Assembly (NCBI RefSeq): GCF_014189455.1
Contig: NZ_CP050296.1
Span: 4,770,001-4,834,000 of the forward strand
Direction: 5' to 3'
Length of the DNA stretch: 64,000 nt
Source: Mesorhizobium huakuii
Lineage (GTDB): Bacteria; Pseudomonadota; Alphaproteobacteria; Rhizobiales; Rhizobiaceae
The notes beneath the pieces are model-generated. The model did no database searches, was not told where the DNA came from, and saw nothing but the letters and a program-made list of their open reading frames with translations. Both the position numbers and the translations under genes were made by a program. Of this stretch, positions 27,645-34,666 are shown one piece after another. Numbering within the stretch: the first letter of the stretch is position 1; each line of letters begins with the position of its first letter.

Positions 27645-27932
27645 TCAGGAGTTGCGGTTGCGGGATGCGTCGGCGTTCTTGATATCGAGGCCGTAGATGA
27701 AGTCCTTGTCTTCCTTGTAGTGTTTGACCATCGCCAGGATCGCTGCGGTGTTGAAGATCAGCACGGCGGCGGCGGCAATCGCGACGACGGCCTTGATGCC
27801 GCTGTCGGGAATGTACGGCCATGTCATGAAGAGGACGAAGAGGATCGTCGCCCACAGGCAGATGATCAGCAACGCGGATCCGCGCAAGTCGGAACGGTAC
27901 AGCGCTTCGATGCGCTGCTGCAGGTCTGACAT
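27645..27932 (-). CDS. Two-helix membrane protein of unknown function
   Basis: 95 residues, starting at the ATG at 27932 (MSDLQQRIEALYRSD) behind an AAGGGGAAAA ribosome site; an in-frame extension to 27992 lacks such a site. Helices lie at about 19-40 (LLIICLWATILFVLFMTWPY) and 48-66. The C-terminus is polar (KEDKDFIYGLDIKNAD). First gene of the minus-strand block and divergent from dmmD, so its upstream region is the block's main promoter candidate. Confidence 0.65.
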   Translation of the reverse strand: MSDLQQRIEALYRSDLRGSALLIICLWATILFVLFMTWPYIPDSGIKAVVAIAAAAVLIFNTAAILAMVKHYKEDKDFIYGLDIKNADASRNRNS

Positions 27933-28217
27933 CGGTTTTCCCCTTTTTTCCGACGTCCGGTTCCGAATCCACCGTGCGCCGCTCTCTTTCAAGAGAGTGA
28001 AATTTTTTCATAAATTCAGACCGTTTACCGCAATTGTCAAGACGAATTTACGCTGAGTTAACCGTTTGCTCGAGGCGGCCAATTTTGCCTGACAATGAAA
28101 TTATTTGCTTTCAGGGGATTGCGGCCCTCCCACGTTTGCGATCAATATTCGGGCCAAAGCTCCGGCCTCGCGCCAAGGAGCAGGGAACAATGGAATTTTT
28201 GAACGGAGGACGAGCGG
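27933..28217. promoter_or_regulatory. Divergent control region between the mgs block and the dmm operon
   Basis: 285 bases, clearly more AT-rich than the flanking genes. It holds a dyad TGAAA-TTT-TTTCA within GTGAAATTTTTTCAT (27997-28011) and a second TGAAA-N8-TTTCA (28096-28113) that contains TGAAATTATTT, the same string as in front of tdm. The first lies 65 bases from the minus-strand start. No clear sigma-70 pair was identified for either direction. Confidence 0.5.
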
Positions 28218-29351
28218 ATGACGGCATCCTGGAGATTTTCGACCCTGGCGGATCGCCACCGCGCGCTGGGTTCGAAGCTCGAAGACTGGAGCGGCATGGG
28301 CACCGCCTGGACCTACGACAAGGACGCCGACGAAGAGTACATCGCCATCCGCACCAAGGCCGGGCTGATGGATGTGTCGGGCCTGAAGAAGGTCCACATC
28401 ACCGGCCCGCACGCTTCGCATCTCATCGACCTCGCCACCACGCGCGACGTGGAAAAGATCTACCCCGGCAAGTCAGCCTATGCCTGCATGCTGAACGAGG
28501 CGGGAAAATTCACCGACGACTGCATCCTCTACCGCACCGGCCCGAACAGCTGGATGGTGGTGCATGGCTCGGGCACCGGCCATGAGGAATTGCAGCGGGC
28601 GGCGATGGGCAGGGACGTGTCGCTGCGCTTCGACGACAATCTGCACGATTTGTCGCTGCAAGGGCCGACATCCGTCGACTATCTCGCCAAGCACGTGCCG
28701 GGCATCCGTGACCTCAACTATTTCCATCACATGCAGACGCAGTTGTTCGGCTTCCCGGTGATGATCTCGCGCACCGGCTATACCGGCGAGCGCGGCTACG
28801 AGATCTTCTGCCGCGGCCAGGATGCCGGCACGATCTGGGACAGGATTCTCGACGAGGGCAAGAGCGCCGGCATCATTCCGTGCCGGTTCACCACGCTCGA
28901 TATGCTGCGGGTCGAAAGTTATCTGTTGTTCTATCCCTACGACAATTCGCAAAAATATCCGTTCGAGAATGAAGGCCCTGGCGACACGCTGTGGGAGCTC
29001 GGCCTCGACTTCACCGTCAGCCCGGGCAAGACCGGTTTCCGTGGGGCTGAAGAGCACTATCGCCTCAAGGGCAAGGAGCGCTTCAAGATCTATGGCGTGC
29101 TGCTCGACGGCAAGGAGCCGGCCGACGAGGGTGCCCCGGTCTATCGCGACGGCAAGAAGGTCGGCGTGGTGACCTGCGCCATGTATTCGCCGCTGGTCAA
29201 GAAATCGATGGGCATTGCCCGCCTCGACGTCGACTGCGCGGTCAAGGACACCAAGCTCGAAATTCGCAACAAGAGCGGGTCGATCAAGGCGACGGCGCAG
29301 CCATTGCCGTTCGACGATCCGAAAAAGACCAAGCGCACGGCCAAGGGTTGA
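28218..29351 (+). CDS. dmmD: Dimethylamine monooxygenase-associated folate protein (GcvT-like)
   Basis: A 377-residue GcvT-family protein, expected to bind tetrahydrofolate and capture the formaldehyde released by dimethylamine oxidation. Seen are SAYACMLNEAGKFTDDCILY (about 95), SLQGPTSVDYLAKHVPG (about 152) and SRTGYTGERGYEIFCRGQDAG (about 183-205). It heads the D-A-B-C order known for dmm loci and corresponds to the folate subunit of heme-dependent oxidative N-demethylase (HODM). ATG 28218 follows GGAGGA. A pure glycine-cleavage T-protein is unlikely because gcvH and gcvP are absent. Confidence 0.85.
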   Translation: MTASWRFSTLADRHRALGSKLEDWSGMGTAWTYDKDADEEYIAIRTKAGLMDVSGLKKVHITGPHASHLIDLATTRDVEKIYPGKSAYACMLNEAGKFTDDCILYRTGPNSWMVVHGSGTGHEELQRAAMGRDVSLRFDDNLHDLSLQGPTSVDYLAKHVPGIRDLNYFHHMQTQLFGFPVMISRTGYTGERGYEIFCRGQDAGTIWDRILDEGKSAGIIPCRFTTLDMLRVESYLLFYPYDNSQKYPFENEGPGDTLWELGLDFTVSPGKTGFRGAEEHYRLKGKERFKIYGVLLDGKEPADEGAPVYRDGKKVGVVTCAMYSPLVKKSMGIARLDVDCAVKDTKLEIRNKSGSIKATAQPLPFDDPKKTKRTAKG

Positions 29352-29385
29352 GGCATCATCAACGGCGAGGGGTTTTAAGGCACTA

Positions 29386-29434
29386 GAGCATGATCCCGAA
29401 AAGTGGGAACCGGTTTTCGGAAAAGATCATGCTC
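29386..29434. repeat. Rhizobial palindromic repeat in the dmmD-dmmA spacer
   Basis: Perfect inverted ends GAGCATGATC and GATCATGCTC, with an inner CCGAAAAGTGGGAACCGGTTTTCGG hairpin region spanning about 29396-29420. From memory this is a very common intergenic element of Mesorhizobium and relatives. It lies in the 100-base gap inside the dmm operon. Confidence 0.85.
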
Positions 29435-29451
29435 CAACTGATTTAGAGAGA

Positions 29452-30048
29452 ATGGCAGCCAAGACCATCATCAGCCGGCCCATTTACGGAACCCTGTCTC
29501 CGCAGCCCGGCAAGCATCATCTATTCATCGCCGATGCGGAAGGCGCGCTGGCGATCGTTGATATGGCAAAGACGGCTCCGCCCGGTTTCTTCGGTGGCGC
29601 CGAAATCGTCTTCATCCCAGGCCCCGACGGCAAGCATGTCGACGCCCTCGAAGCGCTGAAGCCGGCGCAGTTTCATCAGGCGCCGTCCTTCGCCAGCCTG
29701 CTGCCACGCTTGAAGCAGACGCTTAGCAACGCCCATATGGGCCTGCGTCTCTACATCGCCGGCACCGAAGGTCTGATCGGCCAGGCCATGCAGGTGGCGC
29801 TCGAAGCCGGCATCGATCATACCTCGATGCAGACCGAGCATCGCGGCTCGCTGGCGCGGCGCATGCAGTGCGTGCACTGCAAGGGCATCACCGAGAACGT
29901 GACGACGCAGCCCGCCACCTGTGCGCATTGCGGCCTGCTGCTCCTGGTGCGCGATCACTATTCGCGGCGGCTGGCGGCTTTCCAGGGTGTCTGCATCAAC
30001 GCCGAGGATCGCACCGAGATTCCTCCGATGGAGGAGGCCTTCCCATGA
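29452..30048 (+). CDS. dmmA: Dimethylamine monooxygenase subunit DmmA-like, with zinc ribbon
   Basis: 198 residues. The N-terminal two thirds form an unassigned domain with a Rossmann-like GLRLYIAGTEGLIGQAMQVA near residue 100. The C-terminal third has two CxxC pairs (CVHCKG and CAHCGL, about 140-165) that should form a zinc ribbon. It fits the DmmA-like family, the small subunit of the heme-dependent N-demethylase. Start ATG at 29452. It ends in an ATGA overlap with dmmB. The letter assignment follows gene order in dmmDABC loci and is from memory. Confidence 0.75.
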   Translation: MAAKTIISRPIYGTLSPQPGKHHLFIADAEGALAIVDMAKTAPPGFFGGAEIVFIPGPDGKHVDALEALKPAQFHQAPSFASLLPRLKQTLSNAHMGLRLYIAGTEGLIGQAMQVALEAGIDHTSMQTEHRGSLARRMQCVHCKGITENVTTQPATCAHCGLLLLVRDHYSRRLAAFQGVCINAEDRTEIPPMEEAFP

Positions 30049-31009
30049 GCACCGGCACCACCAAGCTCGATGTCGTCGTCAGCGATGTCGTTCCGGTCAA
30101 CGAGCTGGTCACCCGCTTCCATTTCCGCCGGCGCGACGGCGAGCTGTTGCCGACCTTTTCCGGCGGCGCCCATGTCGTGGTCGAGATGCGCGATGGCGAC
30201 CGCACCCGACTCAATCCCTATTCGCTGATGGGCTCGCCGCTCGACACGCGTGAATACACGATCTCGGTGCGCCGCGACGATGTCGGCGCGGCGGCTCGCT
30301 GTTCATGCATCGGTCCGTCAAGCCGGGCCTGGAGATGGTGATCAGCTATCCCGTCAATCTGTTCTCGCTCGACCTGCGTGCCAAGAAACACCTGATGCTG
30401 GCCGGCGGCATCGGCATCACGCCGTTCATGGCGCAGACCGCGCAGCTGGCGGGGGAGGGCGGCAATTTCGAACTGCACTACACCTGCCGCACCGCGTCTC
30501 TCGGCACCTATGCCGATGTGCTGCGGGAGCGTTACGACAGGCGCATCAGGCTCTATCAGGACGACCGCGATGAGCGCATCGATCTCGACCGGTTGCTGTC
30601 GACGCAGCCGCTCGGCACGCATCTCTATGTCTGCGGTCCGGCCGGCATGATCAATTGGGTGCGCGACCGCGCGGCCGCCTTGGGTTGGCCATCGGAGGCC
30701 GTGCATTTCGAGCATTTCGCCGCCCCCCAGCCGGGCCTGCCTTTCGACGTGACGCTTGCCGTCAGCGGCAAGACGATCCGCGTCGACGAGCAGCAGAGCC
30801 TGCTCGAAGCCATCGAGGCGGCCGGCGTCGATCCGCCCTATCTCTGCCGCGGCGGCGTCTGCGGCCAGTGCGAGACCAACGTCATCTCTTGTGACGGCAA
30901 GTTCATCCACAACGACCACTGGCTGAGCGAGGAAGACCATCGCTCCGGCTGCAAGATCATGCCGTGCGTCTCGCGCTTCGAGGGCCGGTCGCTGGTGCTG
31001 GAGCGGTAG
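30045..31009 (+). pseudogene. dmmB: Dimethylamine monooxygenase reductase, interrupted by a one-base frameshift
   Basis: A phthalate-dioxygenase-reductase/VanB-type NAD(P)H reductase that would pass electrons through a flavin and a [2Fe-2S] cluster to the heme subunit. The frame from ATG 30045 reads through VRRDDVG and then goes out of frame at about 30287. A shift there restores RGGSLFMHRSVKPG and continues through LAGGIGITPFMAQ and YVCGPAGMINW to the C-terminal ferredoxin cysteines CRGGVCGQCETN and GCKIMPC, ending at 31009. Adding one C (GGC-CGC instead of GGCGC) repairs it. The downstream sequence shows no further damage, so a very recent mutation or a sequencing error is likely. The intact protein would be about 321 residues. 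Confidence 0.85.
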
Positions 31010-31020
31010 AGCATTTTGCA

Positions 31021-31088
31021 GCCAAGTGGGTACACTTGGCGTCGCAGAAATGCGGCTAAACAAAGAGATAGAGCGGGCTTCCCGCTCT
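31021..31088. repeat. Paired hairpins in the dmmB-dmmC spacer
   Basis: Two perfect stems: GCCAAGTG-GGTA-CACTTGGC (31021-31040) and AGAGCGGG-CTT-CCCGCTCT (31070-31088). The second ends just before the AGGAGG ribosome site of dmmC. Together with the AGAGCATTTTGCAG lead-in this resembles another dispersed rhizobial repeat. It may modulate dmmC translation. Confidence 0.65.
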
Positions 31089-31099
31089 AGGAGGAAATC

Positions 31100-32140
31100 A
31101 TGGGCATCACCTTTCGCAAGGAAACGTTCCGCGACGATTTCACCTTCAGGAACAGCCCGGAGCACATCAGGCGCTTCCCGTTCCCGTTCCATGAAGACGC
31201 CTACATGTATGCGGTCAACATCGAACCGCATGTCGTCGGTCCGAAAGACAGCGTGCTGGAAAACCTGATCGACGTCGACGAGCACTATGTCGCCGAGATG
31301 CAGGACCGCGCGCTGGTGCTGGCCGAGGATCCGCTGCGCTGCCAGTCGCTGCCGCACATGACGCTGGCGGGCTGGGATTTGCTCGAACTTTTGATGGAGC
31401 AACAGGCGCTGGGCTACCCCGAACATTTCACGCTGACCCGCGACGGCGACCGCTGGCGCTGGATCAACCGGCCGCTCGGCATCGACGACACCTTCACTTT
31501 CGGTGATACCTCGACACTGCCTTACGGTCCGATGGAATACATCACCCGCCAGAGCCAGGGCGATTTCTGCATCCTCGACCAGCGCGACGGCAATCTTTGG
31601 ATGGATGCCGGCATGGTCACCACCCAGGCAGATTGGTCGCTCGATTTCGACATCGGCATGAATTTCTTCGAGTGGCACGCGCCGGTGCCGCTGGCGCATG
31701 AGAAGGGTATTTTCACCAGGGCGCTGAAATTCCTCACCAACATCCAGCAAGGCAAGCCGGCGCGGCGCCTCAACTGGACGATGACCATCAATCCACGCCT
31801 CGACACCAGTCCCGAGAATTACCACAAATGGGGTCCGGATCGCGCCACTGTGACGCCGGAGAATGTTGGCGACAAGGTGCATCTGCGCGTCGAACTGCAG
31901 AGCTTCTGGCGGCTGCCTCGCTCCAACGGCATCGTCTTCCCGATCCGCTGCTACCTGATCAAGATGGACGAGCTGGTCACCCAGCCGAAATGGGCAAGGC
32001 GTCTGCACCGCGTGATCCGCGACCTGCCGGAGGAGCTCGCCACCTACAAGGGCCTGACACGCTATCGGCCGACGCTGGTCGAATGGCTGTCGAAGCTTGA
32101 TGATGGGAGTGCGACGTCACCGGGGTTTGGGCCGGACTAA
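31100..32140 (+). CDS. dmmC: Dimethylamine monooxygenase heme subunit (HODM alpha, DUF3445)
   Basis: 346 residues of the DUF3445/heme-dependent oxidative N-demethylase family, whose catalytic heme sits in a PAS-like fold. Recognisable family strings are FRNSPEHIRRFPFPFHEDAY near residue 20, SQGDFCILDQRDGNLWMDAGM near 150 and LRVELQSFWRLPRSNGIVFPIR near 262. It oxidises dimethylamine to methylamine and formaldehyde with electrons from dmmB. A strong AGGAGG precedes the ATG. Last gene of dmmDABC. Confidence 0.88.
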   Translation: MGITFRKETFRDDFTFRNSPEHIRRFPFPFHEDAYMYAVNIEPHVVGPKDSVLENLIDVDEHYVAEMQDRALVLAEDPLRCQSLPHMTLAGWDLLELLMEQQALGYPEHFTLTRDGDRWRWINRPLGIDDTFTFGDTSTLPYGPMEYITRQSQGDFCILDQRDGNLWMDAGMVTTQADWSLDFDIGMNFFEWHAPVPLAHEKGIFTRALKFLTNIQQGKPARRLNWTMTINPRLDTSPENYHKWGPDRATVTPENVGDKVHLRVELQSFWRLPRSNGIVFPIRCYLIKMDELVTQPKWARRLHRVIRDLPEELATYKGLTRYRPTLVEWLSKLDDGSATSPGFGPD

Positions 32141-32170
32141 ATCTTCCTTTGCGCCGTCCTCTCAGGATCT

Positions 32171-32306
32171 GGGTTCCTCGCCCCCGCAAAGCGGGGGAGA
32201 GGTGGCCGCGAAGCGGTCGGAGAGGGGGCAGCGCCGGCGCGAGAGATTGGGCACGCACGACACCACGGTCCGCGCCATCCCCCACTCCCTTGGGGGCGAG
32301 GAACCC
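32171..32306. repeat. 136-base inverted-repeat element between dmmC and the XRE regulator
   Basis: Terminal 15-base inverted repeats GGGTTCCTCGCCCCC (32171-32185) and its complement (32292-32306) enclose further GC-rich hairpins. No open frame. It occupies nearly the whole convergent gap and could end transcription from both sides. Confidence 0.75.
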
Positions 32307-32313
32307 AAGCGTC

Positions 32314-33027
32314 TCACCCCGCGCTGTTCTGCGGATAGCAGATAATCGACAAATACCGCATCGGCAGTTTCGTCAGATGCTCCGGTCCATGCGGCGCGTC
32401 GGCGTCGAAGAACAGGCTGTCGCCAGGCTTCATCGGGTAGAGGTTGCTGCCGTGCCGGTAAACGACTTCGCCCTCGAGCATGTAGAGGAACTCCATGCCC
32501 TCATGCTGGAAGGTCGGGAACACGTCGGAGTCTTCGGTCAGCGTGATCAGATAGGGTTCGACGACGACACCGCTGGTGTTCGAGCCGATATGGCCGAGCA
32601 GATTGTACTGGTGGCCGGCGCGCGTGCCGCGCCGCTCGACGTCAAGGCCTTCGCCGGCCTTGACGAAGACAGCACTTCGCTCCTCCTCGAAGCGGCGGAA
32701 GAAAGCGGTGACGGGAACGCCGAGCGCCCGCGACAGCGCCTGCAGCGTGGTCAGCGACGGCGAGGTGATGCCGTTCTCGATCTTCGACAGCATGCCCAGC
32801 GAAATGTCGGTGGCGACGGCGAGATCGGCGACGGTGATGCCGAGCTTCTTGCGGAACGCCCGCACCTCGCGACCGATCGCCACCTCCAGCACTTTTTCGC
32901 GCGTGTCGCGGATGGCGTGTGGGTTCTGCGTCAGCGGTGCGCGGATGGTCTTGCCGTCGGCCGAGACCTTTGGCTGGGGTTTCGGCTTGGCGCTGGCAAG
33001 CCCGGCCTTGGAAGTGTCTTTCGCCAT
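32314..33027 (-). CDS. XRE-family regulator with C-terminal cupin domain
   Basis: 237 residues. The HTH spans about 53-108 (VRAFRKKLGITVADLAVATD and SLGMLSKIENGITSPSLTTL). The C-terminal cupin spans about 145-230 (FQHEGMEFLYMLEGEVVYRH, PGDSLFFDADAPHGPEHLT). This architecture is common in regulators of amine and polyamine catabolism such as PuuR-type proteins. Placed between the dmm operon and tmm and divergent from tmm, it is the best candidate to control the methylated-amine genes; the effector is unknown. A dyad TTCAC-N5-GTGAA lies 27 bases upstream of its start. Confidence 0.88.
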   Translation of the reverse strand: MAKDTSKAGLASAKPKPQPKVSADGKTIRAPLTQNPHAIRDTREKVLEVAIGREVRAFRKKLGITVADLAVATDISLGMLSKIENGITSPSLTTLQALSRALGVPVTAFFRRFEEERSAVFVKAGEGLDVERRGTRAGHQYNLLGHIGSNTSGVVVEPYLITLTEDSDVFPTFQHEGMEFLYMLEGEVVYRHGSNLYPMKPGDSLFFDADAPHGPEHLTKLPMRYLSIICYPQNSAG

Positions 33028-33053
33028 GTCGCCCCCGGACTTCGCGGATTTAT

Positions 33054-33068
33054 TTCACTCAAGGTGAA
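33054..33068. promoter_or_regulatory. Dyad upstream of the XRE/cupin gene
   Basis: A perfect TTCAC-TCAAG-GTGAA inverted repeat just before the regulator start. Position suggests autoregulation. Its half-site resembles the TGAAA half-sites elsewhere in the island, in inverted order. Confidence 0.45.
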
Positions 33069-33206
33069 CATCAGAGGTGGCGATACAGCAGCGCGGCGGT
33101 GTCGGCAAGCCGTCTTAAGTCCCATTCGACCATCCCATGAATTCTGTCAGCGAAGGTTTTCCGCCAGGAATCCTTCGTGGGCAAACGCCGTTCCCGCAGA
33201 TGTCTG

Positions 33207-33258
33207 TTGACAGCACCGAAGGGCCAATTAGTGTCACTGTCAGTGAAATTTGTTTCGC
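33207..33258 (+). promoter_or_regulatory. tmm upstream control region
   Basis: Contains TTGACA (33207-33212), a perfect CACTG-T-CAGTG palindrome (33235-33245) and, overlapping it, GTGAAATTTGTTTCGC (33243-33258), a TGAAA-N4-TTTCG version of the motif seen at dmm and tdm. No convincing -10 hexamer was found at the right distance from the -35. Confidence 0.4.
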
Positions 33259-33289
33259 TGGGGAAATCAAAAATGAGGAGGCCCTGGAA

Positions 33290-34648
33290 ATGAAAAAACG
33301 TGTTGCCGTCATCGGCGCCGGACCGTCCGGCCTGGCACAGCTCAGGGCCTTCAAGTCGGCTGAAGACAAGGGCGCCGATATCCCCGAGATCGTCTGTTTC
33401 GAAAAGCAGTCGGATTGGGGCGGCCTGTGGAACTACACCTGGCGCACCGGCCTCGACGAGCATGGCGATCCCGTGCATGGCTCGATGTACCGTTACCTCT
33501 GGTCGAACGGACCGAAGGAATGCCTAGAGTTCGCCGATTACACGTTCGAGGAGCATTTCGGCCGGCCGATCGGCTCCTATCCGCCGCGCGCCGTGCTCTG
33601 GGACTACATCAAGGGCCGTGTCGAAAAATCAGGCCTGCGCAAATGGGTGCGCTTCAACAGCCCGGTGCGCATGGTCACCTTCTCGGACGAGACCAAGAAA
33701 TTCACCGTCACCGCGCATGACCGCACCAACGACGTCACCTACTCGGAAGAGTTCGACAATGTCGTCGTCGCCTCAGGCCATTTCTCCGTTCCCAACGTTC
33801 CCTATTTCGAGGGTTTTTCGACCTTCAACGGCCGCATCCTGCACAGCCACGATTTCCGCGACGCGATGGAATTCAAGGGCAAGGATATATTGATCATCGG
33901 CCGCTCCTATTCGGCCGAGGACATCGGCTCGCAGTGCTACAAATACGGCGCCAAATCCATCACCTCCAGCTACCGCTCGAAGCCCATGGGTTTCAAATGG
34001 CCTGAGAATTGGAAAGAGGTGCCGCTCTTGCAGAAGGTCGTCGGCAAGACCGCGCACTTCAAGGACGGCACCACCAAGGATGTCGATGCCATCATCCTGT
34101 GCACCGGCTATCTGCATTCCTTCCCGTTCCTGACCGACGATCTGAAGCTCAAGACCGCCAACCGCATGTGGCCGCTCGACCTCTATGAAGGCGTCGTTTG
34201 GGAGAAGAACCCGAAGCTCTCCTATATCGGCATGCAGGATCAGTTCTACACCTTCAACATGTTCGACGCGCAGGCCTGGTTCGCCCGCGACGTCATCATG
34301 GGCCGCATCAAGCTGCCTTCCGCCGAGGCGATGGCCGAGCACGGCGCCAAGTGGCGCGCCCGCGAGGAGACGCTGGAAGACGCCGAGCAGATGATCTGGT
34401 TCCAGGGCGACTACACCAAGGAACTGATGGACCAGACCGACTATCCCGGCTTCGACGTCGAAGCGGTCAACCAGACCTTCATGGAGTGGGAACACCACAA
34501 GGCGGAAGACATTATGAGCTTCCGCGATCACGCCTACCGCTCGCTGATGACCGGCACCATGGCGCCGCTGCACCATACGCCCTGGCTGCAGGCGCTGGAT
34601 GATTCCATGGAGAGCTATCTCGAGGTGAAGGGCGTCGCGGCGGAGTAG
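33290..34648 (+). CDS. tmm: Trimethylamine monooxygenase (flavin-containing, class B)
   Basis: 452 residues, the usual Tmm length. It oxidises trimethylamine to TMAO with FAD, NADPH and O2. Seen are the FAD-binding [15 protein letters not shown] at residues 7-21, the FMO signature [11 protein letters not shown] (about 180-190), the NADPH-site [17 protein letters not shown] (about 201-217) and a C-terminal tail typical of bacterial Tmm. ATG 33290 has GAGGAG nine bases upstream; in-frame codons back to 33137 lack a ribosome site and similarity. Context with tmo, dmm, tdm and mgd genes makes the substrate call strong. Confidence 0.95.
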   Translation: MKKRVAVIGAGPSGLAQLRAFKSAEDKGADIPEIVCFEKQSDWGGLWNYTWRTGLDEHGDPVHGSMYRYLWSNGPKECLEFADYTFEEHFGRPIGSYPPRAVLWDYIKGRVEKSGLRKWVRFNSPVRMVTFSDETKKFTVTAHDRTNDVTYSEEFDNVVVASGHFSVPNVPYFEGFSTFNGRILHSHDFRDAMEFKGKDILIIGRSYSAEDIGSQCYKYGAKSITSSYRSKPMGFKWPENWKEVPLLQKVVGKTAHFKDGTTKDVDAIILCTGYLHSFPFLTDDLKLKTANRMWPLDLYEGVVWEKNPKLSYIGMQDQFYTFNMFDAQAWFARDVIMGRIKLPSAEAMAEHGAKWRAREETLEDAEQMIWFQGDYTKELMDQTDYPGFDVEAVNQTFMEWEHHKAEDIMSFRDHAYRSLMTGTMAPLHHTPWLQALDDSMESYLEVKGVAAE

Positions 34649-34666
34649 CCGCGGCGCATCGTCCAG

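Noticed and set aside
28020..28217. Glycine riboswitch before the GcvT-like gene
   Set aside because: I could not find the tandem aptamer helices, and the gene belongs to dmm rather than to glycine cleavage.
30240..30310. Programmed frameshifting in dmmB
   Set aside because: No slippery heptamer or downstream pseudoknot evident; a single missing C explains it more simply.
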